DNA of 64,000 nucleotides from an uncultured Clostridia bacterium (GCA_934675735.1 CAKURR010000001.1:186001-250000); one strand, 5' to 3'. Positions 1-8,384 are shown, counted from the stretch's first letter. The notes: generated by a model not told the origin, from the letters alone. Numbers and translations: made by a program.

Positions 1-242
1 GCTTTTCTTCGTCGGTCTTTGCGCTGGCCTTCTGCTTTGCGGGCGTGACGATGTATGACGCGGCGGGCGTTCGCCGCTCGACGGGCCGAAACGCCGCCGT
101 CATCAACCACATCGTCGAGGGCCTTTCCGGCAAGGGATTCAATTTTGACGACGAGCACCTCAAGGAGCTGGTCGGCCACACGCCCATTCAGGTGCTGGCC
201 GGCGCGCTGCTGGGCATTCTCATCGGCGTTTTGATGGCATAA
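1..242 (+). CDS. Divergent PAP2 family (DUF212/YuiD-like) membrane protein, C-terminal part
   Basis: Only the last 79 or so codons lie in the window; the gene begins to the left of base 1 and is read in the frame starting at base 3. The visible part contains MYDAAGVRR followed by a helix and LKELVGHTPIQVLAGALLGI. This is the typical C-terminal end of the small divergent PAP2 (acid phosphatase/vanadium haloperoxidase related) membrane proteins, ending in a hydrophobic segment GALLGILIGVLMA. The biochemical role of these proteins in Firmicutes is not established. In clostridial genomes the family is often found between ispA and dxs, which fits the isoprenoid neighbour dxs here. The OLE promoter starts only 27 bp after the stop codon. 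Confidence 0.8.
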   Translation, partial: FSSSVFALAFCFAGVTMYDAAGVRRSTGRNAAVINHIVEGLSGKGFNFDDEHLKELVGHTPIQVLAGALLGILIGVLMA

Positions 243-268
243 AGAAGTTGACTCCCGATTTCTTGAGA

Positions 269-297
269 TTGAAAAAGAAATGAAACCGTGCTATAAT
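269..297 (+). promoter_or_regulatory. Sigma-A promoter of the OLE RNA
   Basis: A TTGAAA (269-274) and a consensus TATAAT (292-297) are separated by exactly 17 bp. The predicted start of transcription, about 304, coincides with the 5' strand of the helix that closes the downstream RNA (305-312). This supports an independently transcribed RNA rather than only a spacer of the isoprenoid operon. Confidence 0.85.
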
Positions 298-303
298 AAA
301 AAT

Positions 304-863
304 CAGGTGGTGCAGTATTCTAGTCAGCAAAGTTCTCTCTGAAGACGGGGCTAAAAATCCGTTAAAGGGCATATCGATGAAGTTTCTGGCGCTGGCTGCT
401 GACGCCCAGTCGGGGGTTGGCGCTGGGAGTAAGAACTATGGGCGGCCGTCAATGGCATGGCGGAGCTCGACCCATTTTTCGTGGAGGCATGACGGCTTTG
501 CGTCATGAAAACCTGCATGGTGGTACAAAAGCTGCCTGCAGTGTAGCCTGCCTTGAGCGGCTGTGGTGGATCACGGAACAACGCACGGTGACCAAAGGCT
601 CACGGAAGCCGCCGCGATCGCTGTGTGAAACCACGACTGCAAAAGAGGCTAGGAAAGAACCGAGGCTGCCGAGGAAAGCTCCTAGACTGTCGATGAGGAT
701 ATAACAGAGATTACAGTGTGGTCTCAGTGGTAATTCGGTCCCGCGCTCGGAAACGACGCGGCGCACGTTTTGAAGGGAAACCGCTTCTATGGCGACAGGA
801 AGTAACGCGCGGGGAAATCCTACCGAACCTAAGCCGCAAGGTCTATTTGTTGTATCACCACCT
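304..863 (+). ncRNA. ole: OLE RNA (ornate, large, extremophilic RNA)
   Basis: About 560 nt carry no credible protein gene but many GC-rich inverted repeats. The ends pair perfectly: AGGTGGTG (305-312) with CACCACCT (856-863), giving a closing P1 helix that starts at the predicted transcription start. The position is diagnostic: directly upstream of a DxxxD membrane protein (oapA) and dxs, exactly where OLE RNA sits in Firmicutes. From the literature, OLE RNA is about 600 nt, binds OapA at the membrane and is linked to tolerance of cold, alcohol and Mg2+ stress in Bacillus halodurans; its biochemical activity is unknown. The identification rests on synteny, size, partner protein and the end-closing helix; I could not align it to the family covariance model. 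RNase P RNA and tmRNA were considered and do not fit. Confidence 0.85.
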
Positions 864-879
864 TTCTTTTTGCAATTCG

Positions 880-905
880 GCCCACGGTTTTCGTGGGCTT
901 TTTTT
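880..905 (+). terminator. Rho-independent terminator between OLE RNA and oapA
   Basis: A perfect 7-bp stem GCCCACG/CGTGGGC (880-886 and 892-898) with a 5-nt loop is followed by seven T. It lies 17 nt after the closing helix of the OLE RNA and 24 nt before the start of oapA. The RNA can therefore accumulate as its own transcript, while oapA-dxs expression would depend on read-through or another promoter. Confidence 0.85.
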
Positions 906-929
906 GAGATTTTGATGGAGTGAAACCAA

Positions 930-1499
930 GTGAGTAAAAGGGAAAAAACAAAGCAGGAAAAGCGGCAGTGGGTTGTGACGGTCGTGATTCTTTCCTTTGC
1001 GCTTTCCGTTGTGATGTCTGTTTTAACGAGCCTGTTCGTCGATTCGGCGGGGCTGCTGGTCGCGCTGATTGTGCTGATTGTGCTGATTTCCATCGGCGTG
1101 ATTACCGACGTCATCGGCACGGCGGTCACCTCGGCGGATGAACAGCCGTTTATCGCGATGGCCTCCAAACGCATTCGGGGCGCAAAGCAGGCGCTTCGGC
1201 TGATTCGCAAGGCGGAACGCGTTTCGAGCCTGCTCAACGACGTGGTGGGCGACATTGTCGGCGTTGTCAGCGGCTCGGCCGGCTCGGTAATTGCGCTGTA
1301 TCTGGCGGCGATGGGGTTGCCGACGGCGGTGGCCTCCGTGCTGATTGCCGCGTTCACGTCGTCGTTTATGATCGGCGGCAAGGCGGCGGGCAAATCCATC
1401 GCGATTGAGCAGAGCGCGAACATCGTGCTCTTTGTCGGTAAAGTGATGGCGCTTTTTGAAAGCAAAAAGCCGAAACGGAAGAAAAGTAAGAAAAACTAA
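930..1499 (+). CDS. oapA: OLE-associated membrane protein OapA
   Basis: The 189-residue protein has a basic N-terminus (residues 1-13), hydrophobic segments at about 14-35 and 41-60, and two more around 110-150. It ends in a strongly basic tail rich in Lys after residue 178. A DVVGD sequence at residues 104-108 fits the conserved DxxxD motif of OapA, the membrane partner of OLE RNA. Multiple membrane passes with basic ends suit a protein that holds a large RNA at the inner face of the membrane. The GTG start at 930 follows a GGAG sequence by 9 nt. The gene is separated from the OLE RNA only by the terminator and lies 15 bp from dxs. It is clearly intact. Confidence 0.88.
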   Translation: MSKREKTKQEKRQWVVTVVILSFALSVVMSVLTSLFVDSAGLLVALIVLIVLISIGVITDVIGTAVTSADEQPFIAMASKRIRGAKQALRLIRKAERVSSLLNDVVGDIVGVVSGSAGSVIALYLAAMGLPTAVASVLIAAFTSSFMIGGKAAGKSIAIEQSANIVLFVGKVMALFESKKPKRKKSKKN

Positions 1500-1514
1500 G
1501 GGGAGGTGCGGTCG

Positions 1515-3410
1515 ATGGCGATTCTGCCCGGCATCAGTGGGCCTCAGGATGTAAAACGGCTTAACGCGAAGCAGCTGAATGAGCTGGCTGCCGAACTGCG
1601 GCAGACGATTATCGATACGGTTTCGCATCAGGGCGGCCATCTGGCGTCCAATCTGGGCGACGTGGAGCTGACGATTGCGCTGCACAGGGCGTTTAACAGC
1701 CCGACGGATAAGCTGGTCTTTGACGTCGGCCACCAGATTTATGCGCATAAGCTGCTGACGGGGCGGCAGGAGCAGTTCAAAACGCTTCGTTCCTATCACG
1801 GCATGAGCGGCTTTCCGTGCCACGCGGAAAGCGAACACGATTTGTTTGATACGGGCCACTCTTCGACCTCCATTTCGATGGCGCTGGGGCTGGCGCGCGC
1901 CCGCGATTTGAACCACGAGGATTATCACGTGGTGGCGATTGTCGGCGACGGCGCGTTGACGGGCGGCATGTGTTACGAGGCAATGAACGACGCGGGCAAC
2001 GGCCACACGCGGCTGATTGTGGTGCTCAATGACAACGAGATGTCCATCTCGAAAAACGTAGGTGCGCTGTCGGAATATTTCAAGCATCTTCGTGCGAGCG
2101 CGTCATGGTACGGCGGCAAGAAGCGCATCCGCAACAAGCTGACGCATATCCCGCTCATCGGCAAGCCGCTGGCGCATGTGATTGAAAACGCGAAAAACAT
2201 GGTCAAATCCGTGACGACGGGCGGCGAGATGTTTGAAGCGCTGGGCTTTCGCTATCTCGGCCCGTTCGACGGCCATAATGTAGAAGAAATGACCCATGTG
2301 TTTGAAGAGGCGAAGAAGGTTCAGGATACGCCGCTGCTCATTCACGTCATCACCCAGAAGGGCCACGGCTATGATTTGGCCGAGCGCCAGCCGGAAAAGT
2401 TTCACGGCGTGGCGCCGTTCCGCGTGGAAAACGGCATGAAGCGCAGCCAGAGCAGCAAAGAGAGCGCCGCACAGGCGGCGGGCAAAGAGCTGGTGAGCAT
2501 GGCGGCGGAGGATGCGCGCGTGGTGGCCGTGACGGCGGCGATGGCGGGCGGCACGGGCCTTTCGGAATTTTCAAAATACTATCCCAGTCGGTTTTTCGAT
2601 GTGGGCATTGCCGAGCAGCATGCGGTGAGCATGGCGGCGGGCATGGCGCGCGGCGGCTATCGGCCGTATTTCGCGGTGTATTCCACGTTTTTACAGCGCG
2701 CGTATGACCAGATTGTGCACGACGTCTGTTTGCAGAACCTGCCGGTGTGCATCCTGTCGGATCACGTCGGGCTGGTCGGCGACGACGGCAAGACGCATCA
2801 CGGCGTGCTGAGCGTGCCGATGCTGCTGAGCATTCCGAATCTGACGCTGCTTGCGCCGAGAGACACGCAGCAGATTCGCCAGGCGGTGCGCGCGACGCTC
2901 AAGGTGGACGGGCCGTGCGTCGTACAGTATCCCAAGGACGGCATTGAGCCGTATGCGCAGAACGTGACGGGTGAGCCCTTTGCCGTTGGCAAGTGGCAGA
3001 CGCTCATCCCCGGCGGGCAGGACGCGGTGATTCTCGCTTACGGCAGAATGACCCTGAACGCCATCAAGGCCTCCGAGCTGCTGGTGAAACGCGGACTTTC
3101 GGTCGGCGTTATCGACTGCTGCTCGCTCAAGCCGATGGATATGGACTGCCTGCACGCGCTGTTTGCGCGCAAGGCGAAGCTCATCACCGTGGAAGAAGGC
3201 GAGATGATCGGCGGATTCGGTTCTGAAATCGCGCGCGTCTGCGTGGAAGAGCAGGCGGATGCGCCGATTCGGATTATCGGGCTGGAAAACCGCTTCATTA
3301 CGCACGGCTCCGTGCCGGAGCTGCTGGAAGAATGCGGCCTGACGCCGGAGCAGCTGGCGGACAGAATCGAAAAAACCGTGGAAAATAAGGAGAAGCATCA
3401 TGTCGGATAA
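1515..3410 (+). CDS. dxs: 1-deoxy-D-xylulose-5-phosphate synthase
   Basis: Makes 1-deoxy-D-xylulose 5-phosphate from pyruvate and glyceraldehyde 3-phosphate with thiamine diphosphate, the first step of the MEP isoprenoid pathway. The 631 residues are normal length. Visible family features are HQIYAHKLLTGR near residue 80, the thiamine-binding stretch GDGALTGGMCYEAMNDAG near 140, the downstream GLVNDNEMSIS-type loop, and VGIAEQHAVSMAAGMA with the catalytic Glu near 365. The ATG at 1515 is chosen because an AGGGGAGG ribosome site ends about 7 nt before it; the upstream GTG at 1506 lies inside that site. The 3' end overlaps tlyA by 11 bp, so the two are translationally coupled. Confidence 0.97.
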   Translation: MAILPGISGPQDVKRLNAKQLNELAAELRQTIIDTVSHQGGHLASNLGDVELTIALHRAFNSPTDKLVFDVGHQIYAHKLLTGRQEQFKTLRSYHGMSGFPCHAESEHDLFDTGHSSTSISMALGLARARDLNHEDYHVVAIVGDGALTGGMCYEAMNDAGNGHTRLIVVLNDNEMSISKNVGALSEYFKHLRASASWYGGKKRIRNKLTHIPLIGKPLAHVIENAKNMVKSVTTGGEMFEALGFRYLGPFDGHNVEEMTHVFEEAKKVQDTPLLIHVITQKGHGYDLAERQPEKFHGVAPFRVENGMKRSQSSKESAAQAAGKELVSMAAEDARVVAVTAAMAGGTGLSEFSKYYPSRFFDVGIAEQHAVSMAAGMARGGYRPYFAVYSTFLQRAYDQIVHDVCLQNLPVCILSDHVGLVGDDGKTHHGVLSVPMLLSIPNLTLLAPRDTQQIRQAVRATLKVDGPCVVQYPKDGIEPYAQNVTGEPFAVGKWQTLIPGGQDAVILAYGRMTLNAIKASELLVKRGLSVGVIDCCSLKPMDMDCLHALFARKAKLITVEEGEMIGGFGSEIARVCVEEQADAPIRIIGLENRFITHGSVPELLEECGLTPEQLADRIEKTVENKEKHHVG

Positions 3411-4218
3411 AAAACGCGTTGACGTTGCGCTGGTGGAGCGCGGGCTGGCGCAGAGCCGAGAAAAGGCGCAGGCGCTGGTGATGTCCGGCGTGGTGTATAT
3501 CGGCGAAAACAAGGTGGACAAGGCCTCCGCTCAGGTGACGCCGGAGGACGAGCTGATTGTTCGGCAGACGGGCACGGGCTATGTGAGCCGCGGCGCGCTG
3601 AAGCTGGAAAAGGGGCTTGCGGTGTTCGGTGTAGAGGCGAAAGACCGCGTGGCGATGGATTTGGGCGCGTCCACGGGCGGCTTTACGGATGTACTGCTGC
3701 AAAACGGCGCGGCGCATGTCTATGCCATCGACGTGGGGTATGGTCAGCTGGATTGGAAACTGCGCAACGACCCGCGCGTGACAGTGATGGAGCGCACAAA
3801 CGCGCGCTATCTGACGGCGGACGACCTGCCGCTTCGCCCGACGCTGGGCGTGATGGATGTGTCGTTCATCTCTATCACCAAGATTCTGCCCGCCGCGGCC
3901 GCGATTATGGGCGAAAACGGCGAGTTCATTTCGCTCATCAAGCCGCAGTTTGAGGCAGGTCGCGACCGCGTGGGCAAAAAGGGCGTGGTTCGCGACGCGC
4001 AGGTGCATCTGGACGTGGTGAAGGAAATCCTGCATTTTATTGACACGGATATGGGCTGGACGGCGCAGAACCTGTCCTTTTCGCCCATCAAAGGGCCGGA
4101 GGGCAACATCGAGTTTCTGGTGCACATTCTGCCCAAGGCGCGCGCGACGCACAGCGTGACCGAGCAGGAAGCCGCCGAGGTCGTGCGGCAGGCGCACGAA
4201 TCGCTCGGCAACGCCTGA
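3400..4218 (+). CDS. tlyA: TlyA/YqxC-family rRNA 2'-O-methyltransferase
   Basis: Residues 5-60 form an S4 RNA-binding domain (RVDVALVERGLAQSREKAQ start). They are followed by an FtsJ-like methyltransferase domain with the SAM-binding motif DLGASTGGFTDVLL near residue 90 and DVSFIS near 153. Related proteins (TlyA in mycobacteria) methylate ribose 2'-OH groups in 16S and 23S rRNA; some homologues were named hemolysins, which is misleading. At 272 residues it has standard length. It overlaps the end of dxs, an arrangement conserved in Firmicutes. Substrate nucleotides in this organism are not known. Confidence 0.92.
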   Translation: MSDKKRVDVALVERGLAQSREKAQALVMSGVVYIGENKVDKASAQVTPEDELIVRQTGTGYVSRGALKLEKGLAVFGVEAKDRVAMDLGASTGGFTDVLLQNGAAHVYAIDVGYGQLDWKLRNDPRVTVMERTNARYLTADDLPLRPTLGVMDVSFISITKILPAAAAIMGENGEFISLIKPQFEAGRDRVGKKGVVRDAQVHLDVVKEILHFIDTDMGWTAQNLSFSPIKGPEGNIEFLVHILPKARATHSVTEQEAAEVVRQAHESLGNA

Positions 4219-4243
4219 TTGACGAAAAGGAGGACATCGGCGC

Positions 4244-5128
4244 ATGATATGCAACGCGATGTTTTATCTGAACCAGAATAAACCGTCGGTGTTTGACACG
4301 GTTCGCGTCTGCGCCGAACTTTGCCGCGCGCGGGGCATTGAGCCGATTTTCTTTGAGGATGACCGCGAAGAGCTGGCCGAGAAGCTGGGCGGCGAAGCCG
4401 AAAACGCGCGCTATCTGCCCGAGCCGGACGCGCAGACGGTCGATATGCTCTTCGTGTTCGGCGGCGACGGCACGGTGCTGCGCGCGCTGGATATGTATGT
4501 GGACAGGGATATTCCGATTCTGGGCATTAACCTCGGGCGGCTGGGCTTTCTGCTGGAAACGCAGACCCGGGAGCTGCCGGACGCGCTGGATATGCTTGTG
4601 CGCGGCGAATACGCCATCGAGCGGCGGATGATGCTCAAGGTGGACGGCATGTGCAACGGCAAACCCGTTTCCGCCTATGCTACCAACGAGGTGAGCATTT
4701 CGCGCGGCCTGTCGCAGCGGATGATTGCGCTTGATGCGCTCGTCGGCGGCACGCTGGTGGATCATTACATCGCGGACGGCGTGGTGCTCGCCAGCCCGAC
4801 CGGCTCGACGGCGTATTCGCTGTCGGCGGGCGGCCCGATTGTCAGTCCGGATGTGCCGTGCTTTGTGCTTAACCCGATCTGCCCGCATTCGCTGCAATCG
4901 CGGCCCATCGTGCTTTCCGCCGCAGAGCAGGTGACGCTGCTGCTGAATATGAAGGAAATGCGCGACGGCATTCAGCTTTCCATCGACGGGCAGGCGCTCT
5001 GCCGCATGCGCAACGGCGAGCGGCTGACGGTAACGCGCTCGCCGCACGACGCGCAGCTCGTCCGATTCCCCAGAGAACGCAACTTTTTCTCGCTGCTCAA
5101 AGACAAGCTCTCCCAGTGGAGCCTGTAA
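4244..5128 (+). CDS. nadK: NAD kinase
   Basis: Phosphorylates NAD to NADP in the cytoplasm. The 294 residues carry the signature GGDGTVLRALD near residue 73, NLGRLGFLLE near 100, a NE(V)SISRG motif near 148 and SPTGSTAYSLSAGGP near 184, all expected of the ATP-NAD kinase family. The start ATG follows an AAGGAGG site by 9 nt. It lies 25 bp after tlyA and 23 bp before argR, in the usual Firmicute dxs-tlyA-nadK-argR-recN order. Confidence 0.96.
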   Translation: MICNAMFYLNQNKPSVFDTVRVCAELCRARGIEPIFFEDDREELAEKLGGEAENARYLPEPDAQTVDMLFVFGGDGTVLRALDMYVDRDIPILGINLGRLGFLLETQTRELPDALDMLVRGEYAIERRMMLKVDGMCNGKPVSAYATNEVSISRGLSQRMIALDALVGGTLVDHYIADGVVLASPTGSTAYSLSAGGPIVSPDVPCFVLNPICPHSLQSRPIVLSAAEQVTLLLNMKEMRDGIQLSIDGQALCRMRNGERLTVTRSPHDAQLVRFPRERNFFSLLKDKLSQWSL

Positions 5129-5151
5129 CCGACCGACCAAGGAGGAACCGT

Positions 5152-5601
5152 ATGAAGGCCAAACGGCAGGCTTTAATCCGCGAAATTGTGGAAAGCCAAA
5201 GCATTCAAACGCAGGAAGAGCTTGCCGAAGCTCTGCGCGTGCACGGCATGGTGGTCACGCAGGCCACCGTTTCGCGCGATATCAAAGAGATGCACCTGCT
5301 CAAGGTGCTCGCCGAGGACGGCAATTACCGCTATGCGACCATCGACAAGAACGATCAGGGCGTGGGCGACAGGCTGATTCGCATGCTTTCCGATTCGGTG
5401 GTGGATATTAACTGCGCCAACAACCTGATTGTCATCAAAACGCTTTCCGGCAGCGCCCATGTCGCGGCGGAGGCGGTGGACAGCCTCCACTGGTCGGAGG
5501 TGCTGGGCACGATTGCAGGCGACAACACGATTCTGGTGATTGTGCGCTCCAACGAGGAAGTGGACGCGGTCATCCGCCGATTCAAGAACATCGTCAAGTA
5601 A
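5152..5601 (+). CDS. argR: Arginine repressor ArgR/AhrC
   Basis: 149 residues: an N-terminal winged helix (KRQALIREIVESQSIQTQEE, with TQATVSRDIKEM as the recognition region) and a C-terminal arginine-binding and trimerisation domain. The latter has SGSAHVAAEAVD and the GTIAGDNTILVI signature. It controls arginine synthesis and breakdown in response to arginine. A longer in-frame start exists at 5116 inside nadK, but the ATG at 5152 follows an AGGAGG site by 6 nt and begins the family domain correctly. It lies between nadK and recN, as in B. subtilis and relatives. Confidence 0.95.
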   Translation: MKAKRQALIREIVESQSIQTQEELAEALRVHGMVVTQATVSRDIKEMHLLKVLAEDGNYRYATIDKNDQGVGDRLIRMLSDSVVDINCANNLIVIKTLSGSAHVAAEAVDSLHWSEVLGTIAGDNTILVIVRSNEEVDAVIRRFKNIVK

Positions 5602-5616
5602 GAGGGGGAAATTGCG

Positions 5617-7365
5617 GTGCTTTTGCAGCTTAGCATTCATCATCTTGCGCTGATTGACGACATGACCATCGATTTTGAACCCGGCATGAACGTGCTGACG
5701 GGCGAAACGGGCGCGGGCAAATCCATCGTTGTGGATGCGGTGAATCTGGTGCTTGGCGAGCGCGCGGACAGAGACCTCATCACCAGCGGCGAGATGAAAG
5801 CGCGCGTGGAAGCCGTGTTTGATATCGCGGACAACGAGAAGGTGAAATCGCTGCTCAGTGAGCTGACGCTGACCGGCGACGAGGACACCGCTTCCATCTC
5901 CCGTGAGTTGACCAGCGCGGGGCGGAACATCTGCCGCATTAACGGCACGATTGTGCCGCTTCAGACGCTCAGGCAGGTATCCGCGCAGCTGCTGGATATT
6001 CACGGCCAGCACGAGCATCAGCTGCTGCTGGACAGCAAAAACCACATCGGTTATCTGGATGAATACGCGGCGGATGAGATTCACCCGCTGCTGACCGAAA
6101 ATGAAACGGCTTACGCCGCGTGGCGGCAGACGGCGCAGAAGCTTTCCAAATTGCGCAAGAGCGTTGCCGAGCGGGAACAGCGCATCGACATGCTCCGCTT
6201 CCAGCTCGAAGAACTGCGCGGCGCGCACCTGACGGCGGGCGAAGAGGAAGAACTGGAGCGCCAGAAGGTGTTTTACCGCAATGCGGGCAAGATTATGTCG
6301 GCGTTTGACGAATCCTGCGCACTGCTGAGCGACGGCGTGGAGGGCGGCTCCTCGGCGGTGGAGATGCTGCGCGAGGGCGTGAACGCGCTGGAACCGGTTG
6401 CGTCGCTCGACGCGCGGTATGAGACCGTGTATGCGCGGCTGGACGGCCTGTGCTATGAGGTGGAGGACGCGGCGCGGGATTTGCGCGATTTGCGCGAGGA
6501 CATGGATTACGACGGCGAAGAGGCCGAGCGCGTGGAAAGCCGACTCGATTTGCTGCGTCGACTGAACCGCAAATACGGCGCGACGACCCAGGATATGATT
6601 CGCTATCGGGATAAAATCGAAGCGGAGCTGACCGAACTGGAGGATTCCGACGAGGCCGCCGAGCGGCTGGAAAAGGATTACCGCCAGATGACGCGCAGGC
6701 TTGAGGAGATTTCTCTGCGGCTGACGCACGCGCGCGAGGAAGCCGCAAGGCGGTTTGAACACGCGATTGTCGAGCAGCTGCACGATTTGGGCATGAAAAA
6801 TGCGCGGCTTTCGATGGCGTTTGCGCCGCTGGAAGAGGGCGAAAAACTTCGCGACCGTTTCAGCGCGCAGGGCGTTGACCGAATCGAAATGATGTTCTGC
6901 GCGAACCTCGGCCAGCCGCTCAAGCCGCTGGCGCGCGTGGCCTCCGGCGGCGAACTGTCCCGCATTATGCTGGCGCTGAAAAACCTTTCGGCGCAGAAAC
7001 CGGGCATTCCGCGCAGCATGGTCTTTGACGAAATCGACACAGGCATCAGCGGGCGGATGGCTCAGGTTGTGGCCGAAAAGATGAGCCAAATCGGCGATCA
7101 TCATCAGGTCATCTGCGTGACGCACCTGCCGCAGATTGCCGCGATGGCGGATACGCAGTATCTGGTCTGCAAATACGATGAAAACGGTACGACGCGCACC
7201 GAGGTGACGCGCCTTGACGAAGGCCAGCGCGCACAGGAAATCGCCCGCATGGTTGGCGGCGCGACCTGTGAAAGCGAGAGCAGCGTGCGCCACGCGGCGG
7301 TGATGCTCGAAGAAGCGAAGGCGCGCAAACAGGCGCTGAGGGCGGAAATCGACAAATCCGTATAA
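5617..7365 (+). CDS. recN: DNA repair ATPase RecN
   Basis: SMC-like protein that acts early at DNA double-strand breaks. The 582 residues show the Walker A motif TGETGAGKSIVVDA near residue 30, the SMC-type N-terminal opening LLQLSIHHLALIDD, a long central coiled coil (about 150-370), the ABC signature LARVASGGELSRIMLALK near 440 and the Walker B MVFDEIDTGISG near 475. GTG start preceded by an AGAGGGGG site. It is the last gene of the oapA-dxs-tlyA-nadK-argR-recN series and is followed by a strong hairpin terminator. Confidence 0.96.
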   Translation: MLLQLSIHHLALIDDMTIDFEPGMNVLTGETGAGKSIVVDAVNLVLGERADRDLITSGEMKARVEAVFDIADNEKVKSLLSELTLTGDEDTASISRELTSAGRNICRINGTIVPLQTLRQVSAQLLDIHGQHEHQLLLDSKNHIGYLDEYAADEIHPLLTENETAYAAWRQTAQKLSKLRKSVAEREQRIDMLRFQLEELRGAHLTAGEEEELERQKVFYRNAGKIMSAFDESCALLSDGVEGGSSAVEMLREGVNALEPVASLDARYETVYARLDGLCYEVEDAARDLRDLREDMDYDGEEAERVESRLDLLRRLNRKYGATTQDMIRYRDKIEAELTELEDSDEAAERLEKDYRQMTRRLEEISLRLTHAREEAARRFEHAIVEQLHDLGMKNARLSMAFAPLEEGEKLRDRFSAQGVDRIEMMFCANLGQPLKPLARVASGGELSRIMLALKNLSAQKPGIPRSMVFDEIDTGISGRMAQVVAEKMSQIGDHHQVICVTHLPQIAAMADTQYLVCKYDENGTTRTEVTRLDEGQRAQEIARMVGGATCESESSVRHAAVMLEEAKARKQALRAEIDKSV

Positions 7366-7390
7366 AGCGGCTCGAAACAAAACCCACAAA

Positions 7391-7447
7391 CCAATAAAAA
7401 AGCGGTTTCGTTCTCCCAAACGGGAAAGCGAAACCGCTTCTTATTGG
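7391..7447. terminator. Bidirectional terminator between recN and the convergent SEPT-rich gene
   Basis: An extended inverted repeat: CCAATAA/TTATTGG outside (7391-7397, 7441-7447) and AAGCGGTTTCG/CGAAACCGCTT inside (7400-7410, 7429-7439). It has A-rich and T-rich flanks suited to termination from both sides. It separates recN from the convergent gene ending at 7489. Confidence 0.85.
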
Positions 7448-7488
7448 TTGGACTTATGCTTTACGAAAACGGCCAAACTGCCCGAAAA

Positions 7489-8384
7489 TCAGGCGATGGG
7501 AATCAAATCGGCCTCATCCAAATGGACGAGCACCCATTCGCCGTTTTCATCCAGTCTGAAACCGAAATGATAGTTCTGGGTCACGCCGTTGACCTTGACC
7601 TGCGCGGTCATGACATAGAAGCGATAGGTCACGCCGTTGACTTTGACCTGATAGGCAGGGAAGGTTTCGGCGAGCTTCTGTTCGCATTCTCTGGCCGTGA
7701 GTTTCTCGGTGCTGCCAAGCTGAGCGGTCAGCTCGTTGGCCTTCGAGGAGAGCGTCAGGTTCAGCGAATTGATGATGGACTGCGCGATTTGGTCGCAGCC
7801 GACAGAAGAGAGCGTCACCAGAATCTGCTCCTGAAGCGGCAGTTTCGTCACTTCGGCATATTCCTTGTCGCTGAAAATCTCTTCCGTGCCGAGCAATTCA
7901 ACCACCGCGTTCTCTTTTTCAATCGAAGAGATGAAATCAAACGTTTTTTCCACCTGTTCCGTGCTGCTCAGAACGGGGGCGGGGGTTGCGGTCGACTCGA
8001 CGGTTGCCGCGGCGTTTGTCGTGCTGCCGGAGCTGCTCGAGCTGTCGGAAGCGGGGGCGGAAGTCGGTTCGGGTGTCGGCACAAAGGTCGGTTCCGGCGA
8101 CGGCTCGTCGGTCGGGGCGGCAGTCGGCTCAGAGGTCGGTTCGCTCGTGGGCTCGGTAGACGGCTCGGCTTCGCCCGGGGTGGCCGGAGTCGGCTCAGCC
8201 GAAGGCTCGGTGGACGGTTCAGCCGAAGGCTCGGCCGTTACAGAAGGTTCGCTCTCGCCGGGCGTACTTTCAGCCAAGGCATACGAAACTGCCTTTGAAG
8301 TACCCCCCCGCATAACATAACGCCGAAAATTGCGGAGCATGTCAGCAGGCTGGCCAGTTGTTTGAATCTCTTTTTCAGATTCAT
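7489..8384 (-). CDS. Secreted protein with Ser/Glu/Pro/Thr-rich linker; frame change at a G7 run
   Basis: Reading starts at the ATG at 8384, 6 nt after a GGAGGTG site, and gives a textbook signal peptide (MNLKKRFKQLASLL then a hydrophobic core). That frame closes soon after. The rest of the protein, from TSKAVSYALAES on, is in the -1 frame, and the join falls in a run of seven G (C on the + strand, 8303-8309). With one slip the product is 298 residues: signal peptide with probable cleavage after SYALA, a linker of about 80 residues built from EPS/EPT units, and a C-terminal domain of about 150 residues that I do not recognise. The body frame alone lacks a signal peptide and a ribosome site. 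The shift could be programmed slippage, phase variation, a mutation or a sequencing error. Confidence 0.7.
8303..8309 (-). repeat. Homopolymer G7 at the frame junction
   Basis: Seven consecutive G on the coding strand, inside GCGGGGGGGTA, lie exactly where the signal-peptide frame and the body frame of the secreted protein must be joined. Eight G, or a -1 slip of the ribosome, restore one continuous reading frame from 8384 to 7489. Confidence 0.75.

Noticed and set aside
304..863. RNase P RNA or tmRNA in the structured non-coding region
   Set aside because: A GAGGAAAG-like sequence (near 672) and a CACCA-like 3' end (856-860) first suggested these RNAs. However, the ACAGAA and other conserved RNase P segments are missing, there is no tRNA-like domain or tag frame for tmRNA, and the synteny with oapA-dxs fits OLE.
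503..1465. Long minus-strand open frame across the OLE RNA and oapA
   Set aside because: No ribosome site, composition is that of a shadow frame, and it opposes a clear promoter, terminator and gene on the + strand.
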